In this document: one piece after another, positions 54,999-64,000 of the stretch | Layout: the number at the start of each line of letters is the position of its first letter | How positions within the stretch are numbered: the first letter of the stretch is position 1 | DNA from: Muriiphilus sp048268845 | GTDB taxonomy: Bacteria; Pseudomonadota; Alphaproteobacteria; Rhodobacterales; Rhodobacteraceae | Direction of reading: 5' to 3' | NCBI GenBank assembly: GCA_048268845.1 | Contig: JBLWUQ010000015.1 | Location: 1-64,000, forward strand | DNA: 64,000 nt | The notes under the pieces: model-generated | Told to the model about the DNA's origin: nothing | What the model saw: the letters and a program-made list of their open reading frames with translations, nothing else | The model's database searches: none | Position numbers and translations under genes: made by a program

Positions 54999-55034
54999 GC
55001 GCGCGTCTCTCCTCCGAAATACCCGTCCGGAAAT

Positions 55035-55050
55035 TTGACTGAGTGTTCAA
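55035..55050. promoter_or_regulatory. Operator-like palindrome for the TetR regulator
   Basis: TTGACTGAGTGTTCAA (55035-55050) is an imperfect inverted repeat, 37 bases upstream of the TetR start and between the two divergent genes. Related sites (TTGAC..GTCAA) are common for TetR regulators. Binding is inferred. Confidence 0.4.
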
Positions 55051-55186
55051 TTTGCCCAGTCATCACCCATATTGCAACCGCCCAAGTGCCGTTGCGGCAA
55101 ATTCCGCGTCACGCCGCCCCGCGTGTCGCAATCCGATTGCAGCCCGCCGCCGGGCCGGGGATACTGCGCAAAAATCGGAGGACGAC

Positions 55187-56344
55187 ATGGTTCACATCGT
55201 TGGTTGGGGTCACACCCGGTTCGGAAAACTCGCCGAGCAGGACTTGCAGGATCTGGTGGTTGCCGCCGGAACCGAGGCGCTTGCCCACGCGGGCGTCGCA
55301 CCTGCGGATGTCGATGGCATCTGGCTGGGGCATTTCAACGGCGGCATGGTGGCGGACGGTTTCCCGTCGTCGCTGGCGCTGGCGATCCACAAGGATCTGC
55401 GCTTCACCCCGGCAACGCGGCTGGAGAACGCCTGCGCCTCGGGCTCGGCCGCGATCTTCGCCGCGCGTGATGCGATCGAATCCGGCCGGGCCAAGATCGC
55501 GCTGGTGATCGGGGTCGAGAAGATGACGCATCTCACCACCGCCGAGGTGGCCAAGGGGCTGGGTCATGCCTCCTACAGCCGCGAGGAGGCGGGGCTGAGC
55601 TTTCCGCAGGTCTTCGCCCAGTTCGCCCGCGCCTATTTCGACAAGTGGGGCGACCACACCAACGCGCTTGCCCGGATCGCCTCGAAGAACCACCAGAACG
55701 CGATGGAGAACCCGCTGGCGCAGCTGCACAAGCCGCTGCCGGTCGAGTTCTGCGAGGTGGTGAGCGACCGCAACCCGATGGTGGCCGATCCGCTGAAGGT
55801 CACCGATTGCTCGCTGGTGTCGGACGGGGCGGCGGCGCTGATCCTGGTGTCAGACGAGATCGCGGCCTCGATGCCGCGCGCGGTCCGGCTGCGCGCGACG
55901 CATCAGGTCAACGACGTGCTGCCGATGTCGCAGCGCGACCTGACCGCCTTCGAAGGTCCGCGCCGGGCGATCCGGGGCGTGATGGAAGCCGCTGGCGTCG
56001 GGCTTGGCGACATCCACCTTGCCGAGGTGCATGACTGTTTCACCATCGCCGAGCTGCTGATCTACGAGGCGATGGGGCTGACCGAACCCGGACAGGGGGT
56101 GCGGGCGCTGGATGAGGGCATCGTCTATCCGGGCGGTTCGCTGCCGGTGAACATGTCGGGCGGGCTCAAGGCCAAGGGCCATCCGGTCGGCGCGACCGGC
56201 GTTTCGATGCACGTGATGGTGGCGCGGCAACTGACCGGCACGGCGGACGGGATGCAGGTGCCGGGGGCGACGACCGGCCTTGTGTTCAACATGGGCGGCT
56301 CGGGCGTGGCCAATTATGCCAGCGTGCTCGAAGCGGTGAAGTGA
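55187..56344 (+). CDS. Acetyl-CoA acetyltransferase (thiolase, SCP-x-like)
   Basis: The 385-residue enzyme is a thiolase with the active Cys in ENACASGSAA (about residue 83). The later histidine/cysteine region shows HDCFTIAELLIYEAMG and the GG-H block KAKGHPVGATG. It lacks the usual C-terminal Cys of biosynthetic thiolases (a CxG motif), a sign of the SCP-x-like degradative branch. The ATG has a GGAGG ribosome site. It is 135 bp upstream of bdhA. Substrate preference is unclear; acetoacetyl-CoA is plausible. Confidence 0.85.
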   Translation: MVHIVGWGHTRFGKLAEQDLQDLVVAAGTEALAHAGVAPADVDGIWLGHFNGGMVADGFPSSLALAIHKDLRFTPATRLENACASGSAAIFAARDAIESGRAKIALVIGVEKMTHLTTAEVAKGLGHASYSREEAGLSFPQVFAQFARAYFDKWGDHTNALARIASKNHQNAMENPLAQLHKPLPVEFCEVVSDRNPMVADPLKVTDCSLVSDGAAALILVSDEIAASMPRAVRLRATHQVNDVLPMSQRDLTAFEGPRRAIRGVMEAAGVGLGDIHLAEVHDCFTIAELLIYEAMGLTEPGQGVRALDEGIVYPGGSLPVNMSGGLKAKGHPVGATGVSMHVMVARQLTGTADGMQVPGATTGLVFNMGGSGVANYASVLEAVK

Positions 56345-56479
56345 AACCGGCGCTGCGGTCCGCGCGGGCCGCAGCCGCCTCGCACGAATCGCGCATTTCA
56401 GGCGGTGAAATTGCCGGTTTCGGTTCATTTCATTGTCGAAAAGCGACTATCGGAGCAACCGGCGCAAGGAGATGAAAGC

Positions 56480-57283
56480 ATGACCGATCTGAGCGGAAAG
56501 ACCGCCCTGGTTACAGGCTCGGTGCAGGGCATCGGCTTTGGCGTCGCCAAGGCGCTGGCCGAGGCCGGTGCGCGCATCGCGGTGCACGGCATCGCCGGCG
56601 ACATGGAGGTCCGCGAAGCCTGCGAAAAGCTCAGGGCCGCCGGCGCGCCGCAGGCCGAGTTCTTTCCCGGCGACCTGCGCGACGCCGATCGCATCGCCGC
56701 CCTGATGGACGCGGTCGAGGCCTGGGGCGGTGTCGATATCCTGGTCAACAACGCCGGTATCCAGCACACCGCGTCGATTGCCGACATGCCGGTCGAGACC
56801 TGGGACGCGATCATCGCGGTGAACCTGTCGGCGGCGTTCCACACCATGCGCGCGGCGCTGCCCCGGATGGCGGCGCGCGGTTTTGGCCGGGTCGTCAACA
56901 TCGCCTCGGTGCACGGGCTGGTCGGCTCGAAGGACAAGGCGCCCTATGTCGCGGCCAAGCACGGGCTGGTCGGCATGTCGAAGGTGGCCGCACTGGAATA
57001 CGCCAATGCGGGCAGCAAGGCCTCGGGCGGCGTCACGGTCAATTGCATCGCGCCGGGCTGGACCGAAACCGCGCTGATCCAGCCGCAGATCGAGGCGCGC
57101 GCGGCGCAGTTCGGTGGCGACCGTGACAAGGGCACCGCCGCCATGCTGGCGGAAAAGCAGCCCTCGCACCGCACCTCGGACCCCGCCGAGATCGGCGCGC
57201 TGGCGCTGTGGCTGTGTTCGCCCATCGCCCATAACGTCACCGGCGCCACGATCCCGGTCGATGGCGGCTGGACCGCGCAATAG
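56480..57283 (+). CDS. bdhA: D-beta-hydroxybutyrate dehydrogenase
   Basis: The 267-residue short-chain dehydrogenase oxidises (R)-3-hydroxybutyrate to acetoacetate with NAD. Cofactor motif TGSVQGIG is at residues 12-19, NNAGIQH at about 91-97, the catalytic Tyr156 and Lys160 in YVAAKHG. The end (PVDGGWTAQ) is diagnostic of BdhA. The ATG has an AAGGAGA ribosome site. It works downstream of PhaZ, closing the PHB cycle. The 60 bp after it precede the ECF sigma gene. Confidence 0.95.
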   Translation: MTDLSGKTALVTGSVQGIGFGVAKALAEAGARIAVHGIAGDMEVREACEKLRAAGAPQAEFFPGDLRDADRIAALMDAVEAWGGVDILVNNAGIQHTASIADMPVETWDAIIAVNLSAAFHTMRAALPRMAARGFGRVVNIASVHGLVGSKDKAPYVAAKHGLVGMSKVAALEYANAGSKASGGVTVNCIAPGWTETALIQPQIEARAAQFGGDRDKGTAAMLAEKQPSHRTSDPAEIGALALWLCSPIAHNVTGATIPVDGGWTAQ

Positions 57284-57343
57284 GGGTTTGAACCGAACCG
57301 GCCTTGCGGCGCACCATGTGGTAGCGGCAACGAAAGGCGGGCG

Positions 57344-57895
57344 ATGAAACCGGCGGAACGGGCGCTTGAAGCCTATCTTGTGGCCTCGGCCCGGCTGGGC
57401 GACCGGCGGGCGCTGTCGCGGCTGGTCGAGTTGCGCGGCGCGCGGCTCCATGCCCATGCGGTGCGCCTCATGGGGGAACGCGAAGCAGCGCGCGATGTCG
57501 TGCAGGAGGCCTGGGTCGAGATCCTGCGCGGCCTGCATGGGCTGCGCGACGATGCCGCCTTCCTGCCCTGGGCGCTGCGCATCGTCAGCCGCCGGGTGGC
57601 CAGGGAAATCTCCCGCCGCCAGCGCGGTCGGCGGCTGGCCGATGAGGTGTCGGCCGAGATGGACCCGGTCACCGCCGAAGCCGGCCCCGGTGTCGTTGAT
57701 GCGGCGCGGGTGCGTGCGGCCATCGCCACGCTGCCGCGCGAACAGGCCGCCACCGTGGCCCTGTTCTATCTCGAAGACCTTGGCGTGGCCGAGGTTGCCA
57801 CCGCGCTCGACGTGCCGGTCGGCACGGTCAAGACCCGCCTGATGCACGCGCGCCGAAAGCTCTATGCGCACCTGAAAGGAGTGGACGATGAATAA
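57344..57895 (+). CDS. ECF-type RNA polymerase sigma factor
   Basis: The 183-residue protein has region 2 (about 20-90; MGEREAARDVVQEAWVEILRG and FLPWALRIVSRRVAREISRR) and region 4 (about 120-178; LPREQAATVALFYLEDLGVAEVATAL and VPVGTVKTRLMHARRKL). The Asp/Glu and Trp positions of region 2 fit sigma-70 family members. It overlaps the next membrane gene by 8 bp, which is how sigma/anti-sigma pairs are usually arranged. The gene itself has a modest GGCGGGCG ribosome site. The regulon is unknown. Confidence 0.9.
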   Translation: MKPAERALEAYLVASARLGDRRALSRLVELRGARLHAHAVRLMGEREAARDVVQEAWVEILRGLHGLRDDAAFLPWALRIVSRRVAREISRRQRGRRLADEVSAEMDPVTAEAGPGVVDAARVRAAIATLPREQAATVALFYLEDLGVAEVATALDVPVGTVKTRLMHARRKLYAHLKGVDDE

Positions 57896-58253
57896 GCTCG
57901 ATCAACTGATCCGCGAGGCGCTGGAAGGCGAGGAGCGGGAAATATTCGAGGAAACAAGGGAATACGGCTGGTTCGCGCTGGGCCTCAACCAGTTTCGCGG
58001 CAAGCTGGGCTGGGTCACATGGGTGATCATGGTCACGCAGACCGCGCTGTTTATCGTCGGCATCTGGTGTGCCGTGCACTTCTACCAGGCGACCGAGGTG
58101 CTTGGCGCGGTGAAGTGGGGGATCTCGATGGCGGTGGCCTGGATCGTCGGCGCCAGCCTGAAATTCAGCCTGATGCCGCAGATGCAGGCCGACCGCATCC
58201 TGCGCGAGTTGAAGCGCCTTGAACTGATCCTGGCGGCGCGGCGCGGCGAGTAG
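57888..58253 (+). CDS. Small membrane protein (DUF6768-like), partner of the ECF sigma factor
   Basis: The 121-residue protein has a charged cytoplasmic N-terminus (MNKLDQLIREALEGEEREIFEET) and two membrane segments at about 42-64 and 75-95. The region MAVAWIVGASLKFSLMPQMQADRILRELKRLE follows. It resembles the DUF6768 family. There is no zinc-binding HxxxCxxC anti-sigma motif. Its start overlaps the sigma gene by 8 bp, so it may be a noncanonical membrane anti-sigma or sensor. Confidence 0.78.
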   Translation: MNKLDQLIREALEGEEREIFEETREYGWFALGLNQFRGKLGWVTWVIMVTQTALFIVGIWCAVHFYQATEVLGAVKWGISMAVAWIVGASLKFSLMPQMQADRILRELKRLELILAARRGE

Positions 58254-58270
58254 GCGGGCGCGAGACGCAA

Positions 58271-58319
58271 ACGGCCGGGGACATGCCCCGGCCGTCACGC
58301 CATCGGCCCCAAGGGGCCG
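58271..58319 (-). terminator. Tandem hairpins between the sigma operon and acs
   Basis: ACGGCCGGGG (58271-58280) pairs with CCCCGGCCGT (58286-58295), a perfect 10-bp stem. A second stem CGGCCCC/GGGGCCG (58304-58319) follows. The first is followed on the minus strand by TTTGCG and most likely ends acs; both converge here. Confidence 0.7.
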
Positions 58320-58325
58320 TTGGTG

Positions 58326-60269
<1,944 letters not shown>

Positions 60270-60323
60270 TGGGTCCTCCTTCGGTCTTTCCGGGTCGCGC
60301 CCGCGCGGTCGCGGGCGGCAAAC

Positions 60324-61112
60324 CTAGATGGCCAGATATTCCTGCCGGAGTTCCTCGTTCTCGAGGACCTCTTTCGCGGTGCCGTCAAAGACGACGGTTC
60401 CGGTATCAAGGATCACCGACCGATCCGCAAGCTCCAGCGCGCGCAGGGCGTTCTGTTCCACCAGGATCGTGGTGATGCCCTGCTCCTTGATCAGGTTCAG
60501 CGTCTTCTCGATCTCGTCCACGATCACCGGGGCAAGCCCCTCGTAGGGTTCGTCGAGCAACAGGAGCTTGATGTCGCGCACCAGCGCGCGGGCGATCGCC
60601 AGCATCTGCTGTTCGCCGCCCGACAGCGTCGTGCCCTCCTGCTTGCGCCGCTCGCCCAGACGCGGGAACAGCTCATAGACCCGCTCGAGCGACCAGCCGA
60701 TCGGAGGGGCGATCTGGGCAAGCTGCAGGTTCTCCTCGACCGTCAGGCCCTGGATGATGCGCCGGTCCTCGGGCACCAGCGCCAGCCCGTTCTGCGCCGC
60801 CTCGTAGCTTTTCATCTTGTGCAGCGGCTGGCCGTCGAGCCAGATCTCGCCATGCGTCACCATGGGCGAGCCGGCGCGGGCGATGGCGCGCAGCGTCGAG
60901 GTCTTGCCCGCACCGTTGCGGCCCAGCAGCGCCAGAATGTCGCCTTCGCGGATGCTGAAGGTCACGCCCTGAACGATGTAGCTCTCGCCGTAATAGGCGT
61001 GGATGTCCCGGACCGAGAAGAACGCCGGCGCGGTGGCCGCCTGGTTGGCGAATTTCGAGGAATCGCGCGGCTCGCGGGGTTTCCTGTCGCCGATGAGATT
61101 GCTGTCGGTCAT
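60324..61112 (-). CDS. livF: Branched-chain-type ABC transporter ATP-binding protein LivF
   Basis: The 262-residue ATPase powers a HAAT-family importer. Walker A GRNGAGKT (near residue 64), signature LSGGEQQ and Walker B LLLLDEPYEGL are present. The N-terminal 30 residues are a polar extension (MTDSNLIGDRKPREP). It is 12 bp from livG. The importer substrate may not be an amino acid, since the next gene downstream is acs. Confidence 0.95.
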   Translation of the reverse strand: MTDSNLIGDRKPREPRDSSKFANQAATAPAFFSVRDIHAYYGESYIVQGVTFSIREGDILALLGRNGAGKTSTLRAIARAGSPMVTHGEIWLDGQPLHKMKSYEAAQNGLALVPEDRRIIQGLTVEENLQLAQIAPPIGWSLERVYELFPRLGERRKQEGTTLSGGEQQMLAIARALVRDIKLLLLDEPYEGLAPVIVDEIEKTLNLIKEQGITTILVEQNALRALELADRSVILDTGTVVFDGTAKEVLENEELRQEYLAI

Positions 61113-61124
61113 GCGTCTGCTCCC

Positions 61125-61880
61125 CTACGCCGATTCGCCAAGATAGGCTTCTCGCACCTTCGGATGGCCCTTGATCTTCTCGGGAATATCCTCGACCAGC
61201 GGCGTGCCCTGGGCCAGAACCGTGATCCGGTCGGCGAGCGAGAAGACCACGTGCATGTCATGCTCGATGATCACCATGGTGATCGCTCGCTTCTGGTTGA
61301 TCTCCTTCAGCAGCGCGATGGTGTTGTTGGTGTCGGCGCGCGCCATGCCCGCGGTCGGCTCGTCCAGCAGCAGCAGCTTGGGGTCCTGGGCCAGGCACAT
61401 CGCCATTTCCAGCCGCCGCTTGTCGCCGCGCGACATCGAGGATGCGTGCATGTTGCGCTTGTCGATCATGTTGACGTCGGCCAGCACCTTCTCGGCATGA
61501 TCGACGATGTCGGCCTCATGCGCCACGGTGCGGAAGGCATGCAGCCGGAAGGCGCCGTCGCGCTTGGCAAAGCACGAGATCATGACGTTTTCCATCACCG
61601 TCAGGTCGCCGAAGATCTCCGGCGTCTGGAACACCCGGCTGATGCCCATCTGGTTGATCTCGTGCGGCTTTCGCCCCAGCACCGACTGGCCGTCGAACAT
61701 CACGCTGCCGGTGTCCGGGATCAGCTTGCCGACGAAGACGTTCAGAAGCGTCGACTTGCCGGCGCCGTTCGGGCCGATGATGGCGTGGACGGTGTTCTCG
61801 GCGACCGAGAGGTTCACGTCATCCAGCGCCTGAAGGCCGCCAAAGCGCTTGTTCACGCCCTTTACTTCAAGGATTCCCAT
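61125..61880 (-). CDS. livG: Branched-chain-type ABC transporter ATP-binding protein LivG
   Basis: The 251-residue ATPase has Walker A GPNGAGKS (near residue 37), signature-like MSRGDKRRLE where the usual LSGGQ is replaced by MSRGD, and Walker B LLLDEPTAGM. The altered signature is shared by some urea and branched-chain type LivG proteins. It begins MGILEVKGVNKRFGGLQAL. It lies 14 bp from livM. It pairs with LivF on the cytoplasmic face. Confidence 0.95.
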   Translation of the reverse strand: MGILEVKGVNKRFGGLQALDDVNLSVAENTVHAIIGPNGAGKSTLLNVFVGKLIPDTGSVMFDGQSVLGRKPHEINQMGISRVFQTPEIFGDLTVMENVMISCFAKRDGAFRLHAFRTVAHEADIVDHAEKVLADVNMIDKRNMHASSMSRGDKRRLEMAMCLAQDPKLLLLDEPTAGMARADTNNTIALLKEINQKRAITMVIIEHDMHVVFSLADRITVLAQGTPLVEDIPEKIKGHPKVREAYLGESA

Positions 61881-61894
61881 GTGTCAGGCTCCTC

Positions 61895-63106
61895 CTACTC
61901 GGCCACGTGCGGCGTGGGTTTGGGGTGATGTGCGGCTTCGTCCGCGCTGCCGGACTTCTTGCGGAACAGCCTGGCGATGCGCTGACCGCCCTCGACCAGA
62001 CCGCCGGGCAGGAAGATCACCACCAGCATGAACAGCAGGCCAAGCGTCAGGTGCCAGGACTTGCCGACGAAGAAGTGGCTGATGCCGATCAGGAAATCCT
62101 CGATCCCGTCAGGCAGGAAACCGAACCAGCCATGCAGCACGGAGTCGTTGATCTTCGAGAAGATGTTCTCGAAATACTTGATGAACCCGGCCCCGAGGAT
62201 CGGCCCCATCAGGGTGCCGGCGCCGCCGAGGATGGTCATCAGGACGACCTCGCCCGAGGCGGTCCACTGCATCCGCTCGGCGCCCGCAAGCGGGTCCATC
62301 GCGGCCAGCAGCCCTCCGGCCAGCCCGGCATACATGCCCGAGATCACGAAGGCCGCCAGCGTATAGGGCCGCGTGTTGATGCCGGTGTAGTTCAGCCGCG
62401 TCTGGTTGGTCTTGATCGCCCGCAGCATCAGCCCGAACGGCGAGCGGAAGATGCGCATCGAGACGTAGAAGGCGAGGATCGCGATGATCGCGGTGAAGTA
62501 GTAGCCGTTGTTGAAGGTGAATTTCCAGCCGCCGATCATCGGCTCCCAGAAGTTCTCGCGCATCACCCAGCCGAAGAAATGCGGGCTGTTGGGCTCGGTC
62601 GCGCCCAGCAGGATCTGCGGGTCGTTGCTGTAGACCTGAAGCCCGGTCTCGCCGTTGGTCAGCGGCGTCAGCACCGAATAGGCCAGGTTGTAGGACATCT
62701 GCGCAAAGGCCAGCGTCAGGATCGAGAAGTAGATCCCCGACCGGCGCAGCGAGACATAGCCGATCACCAGCGCGAACACCGCCGACACCGCGATCGCCAG
62801 CGGCAGGCCGTAGATCACGTTGTAGTCGAGCAGCTTGTACATCCAGACCACGGTGTAGGAACCGACCCCCAGAAAGGCGGCGTGCCCGAACGAGAGATAG
62901 CCGGTCAGGCCGAACAGGATGTTGAAGCCGATCGCGAAGATGCCGAAGATCGCGAAGCGCTGCATCAGGTCGGGATAGCCCGCGTTGAAGGTCGCAAGCC
63001 CCGAACCCTCCGGAAACGGTTGCAGCAGGATCGGCGTCAGCAGCGTCAGCGCGATGACGATCAGAAGAAAGCCGGTGTCTTTCTTGGAAAGGCCAAGTAG
63101 TCTCAT
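61895..63106 (-). CDS. livM: Branched-chain-type ABC transporter permease LivM
   Basis: The 403-residue integral membrane permease has eight to ten hydrophobic segments. Family motifs: FAIFGIFAIGFNILFGLTGYLSFGHAAFLGVG near the start, and the cytoplasmic coupling region with EVVLMTILGGAGTLMGPILGAG. The N-terminal ~40 residues are poorly conserved. A C-terminal tail of about 30 residues is polar. The gene is 4 bp from livH, whose stop lies just upstream on this strand. Confidence 0.95.
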   Translation of the reverse strand: MRLLGLSKKDTGFLLIVIALTLLTPILLQPFPEGSGLATFNAGYPDLMQRFAIFGIFAIGFNILFGLTGYLSFGHAAFLGVGSYTVVWMYKLLDYNVIYGLPLAIAVSAVFALVIGYVSLRRSGIYFSILTLAFAQMSYNLAYSVLTPLTNGETGLQVYSNDPQILLGATEPNSPHFFGWVMRENFWEPMIGGWKFTFNNGYYFTAIIAILAFYVSMRIFRSPFGLMLRAIKTNQTRLNYTGINTRPYTLAAFVISGMYAGLAGGLLAAMDPLAGAERMQWTASGEVVLMTILGGAGTLMGPILGAGFIKYFENIFSKINDSVLHGWFGFLPDGIEDFLIGISHFFVGKSWHLTLGLLFMLVVIFLPGGLVEGGQRIARLFRKKSGSADEAAHHPKPTPHVAE

Positions 63107-63110
63107 TGAC

Positions 63111-64000
63111 TTAGTCCTCCATCACACCGGCGCGGCCCAGCAGGCCCCGCGGGCGGGTCAACAGAATGATGATGGCGACGAGGTAGATGATGACCTGGTC
63201 GATACCGGGGATGATCGCCTTGATCTCGTTCATAGAGGCGAAGCTTTGCAGGATGCCGAGCAGGAAGCCCGCCGCGACCGCTCCGGGCAGCGAGCCCATG
63301 CCGCCGACCACGACCACGACGAAGCTCAGCACGAGGAAATCCATCCCCATGTGGTAGTTCGGCGCGAGGATCGGGGTATACATCACCCCTGCGATCCCGG
63401 CGACCGCGGCCGCGATGCCGAACATGATGGTGAAGCGGCGGTCGATGTTGATGCCGAGAAACCCGACGGTCTCGCGGTCGGCCATGCCGGCGCGCACCAC
63501 CATGCCGAAGGTGGTGAAGCGCAGGAAGGCGAACACCGCGCCGATCACGACGGCGGCGAACACGAAGTAGACCAGCCGCCAATAGGGGTAGATGATGACG
63601 TTGGGCTCGAACCCGATCATCCGCCCGAAATCGAGCGAGCCGGTAAAGAGGGCCGGCGCGCCGGTCTGGATCGGGTTGGCGCCGAAGAAATACTTGATCA
63701 GTTCCTGCAGCACGATCGCGAGGCCGAAGGTCACGAGGATCTGGTCGGCGTGGGGACGGCTGTAGAAATGCTTGATCAGCCCGCGCTCGAGGATGAAGCC
63801 GAACAGCAGCATGACCGGGATCGCCAGCAGGATCGCCAGCGGCACCGACCAGTCCATCATCCATTCACCGACCGCCGGACCGAACCAGCTTTCGAGATAG
63901 GGCACATTGACCTTGAGCGGATTGCCCAGAAAGTCGGTCCGGGACGGGTCGATCTGCTCGTAGGAGATGCTGAAGATGCGTTGCAGCGTCACCGCGACGA
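63111..64000 (-). CDS. livH: Branched-chain-type ABC transporter permease LivH, 5' end outside the window
   Basis: The frame runs to the right edge without a start; the visible part has 296 residues, and the first ones (VAVTLQRIFSISYEQ) correspond to the second transmembrane region of LivH, so about 40 residues are missing. Remaining features include eight hydrophobic segments, the block HFYSRPHADQILVTFGLAIVLQE, FTTFGMVVRAGMADRETVGFLGIN and VVVVGGMGSLPGAVAAGFLLG, the coupling loop with the conserved Gly run. A long insertion of about 30 residues near the start (PSRTDFLGNPLKV) is seen in the acyl-substrate type of this permease. Periplasmic binding protein is likely further to the right. Confidence 0.93.
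   Translation of the reverse strand, partial: VAVTLQRIFSISYEQIDPSRTDFLGNPLKVNVPYLESWFGPAVGEWMMDWSVPLAILLAIPVMLLFGFILERGLIKHFYSRPHADQILVTFGLAIVLQELIKYFFGANPIQTGAPALFTGSLDFGRMIGFEPNVIIYPYWRLVYFVFAAVVIGAVFAFLRFTTFGMVVRAGMADRETVGFLGINIDRRFTIMFGIAAAVAGIAGVMYTPILAPNYHMGMDFLVLSFVVVVVGGMGSLPGAVAAGFLLGILQSFASMNEIKAIIPGIDQVIIYLVAIIILLTRPRGLLGRAGVMED

Overview
The window is chromosomal, high-GC DNA whose gene content and order point to an alphaproteobacterium of the Rhodobacteraceae (Rhodobacterales). The main indicators are the five-gene F1 operon atpHAGDC with no F0 genes attached, the complex I accessory subunit NDUFA12 next to mlaD, a DUF2155 gene, aat and accCB, a phaZ / phaC-phaP-phaR polyhydroxybutyrate (PHB) cluster, and a SAM-II riboswitch in front of metZ. 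I saw no rRNA, tRNA, insertion sequence, prophage or CRISPR array. The genus cannot be named from this sequence alone.

Layout. 1-7.1 kb: a truncated OmpA/MotB-type protein, an M23 peptidase, clpA, gloB and two methyltransferases. 7.2-12.3 kb: the ATP synthase F1 operon, with a recognisable promoter and a strong terminator. 12.3-18.6 kb: an aldo/keto reductase, an unknown membrane protein, ettA, twin cold-shock genes around a DUF2177 gene, and an ArsC-like protein. 18.6-21.1 kb: a bufferin-type RiPP cluster, namely a precursor of the DUF2282 family, a DUF692 multinuclear iron oxygenase, a DUF2063 partner and a DoxX membrane protein. 21.3-26.2 kb: thrS, an MFS transporter and two coupled hydrolases. 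26.2-31.7 kb: PHB metabolism with its regulator PhaR and clear PhaR-type operators. 31.7-38.2 kb: lysoplasmalogenase, an AlkB-like monooxygenase with a secreted partner, xseA, purD and unknowns. 38.2-44.2 kb: folE2, metZ with its riboswitch and terminator, a GST, yciB and ftsY. 44.3-49.8 kb: a glutamate-synthase-like protein, trkH, clpP and clpX. 49.9-54.2 kb: ridA, NDUFA12, mlaD, DUF2155, aat, accC and accB. 54.3-58.3 kb: a RutR-like regulator divergent from a thiolase and 3-hydroxybutyrate dehydrogenase, then an ECF sigma factor with a small membrane partner. 58.3-64 kb: acs and a livFGMH branched-chain-type ABC transporter that runs off the right edge.

How the parts work together. Carbon storage is the main theme. 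phaC makes PHB, phaP coats the granules, phaR senses the polymer, phaZ degrades it, and bdhA, the thiolase and acs feed acetyl- and acetoacetyl-level metabolism. Proteostasis is well represented by clpA, clpP, clpX and aat (the N-degron route). The most unusual cassette is the bufferin-type operon. It encodes an exported four-cysteine peptide that is probably modified on Cys by an iron oxygenase, and a family-based guess is that it buffers copper. The clearest noncoding elements are the SAM-II riboswitch with its terminator and the 14-bp perfect inverted repeat in front of phaP.
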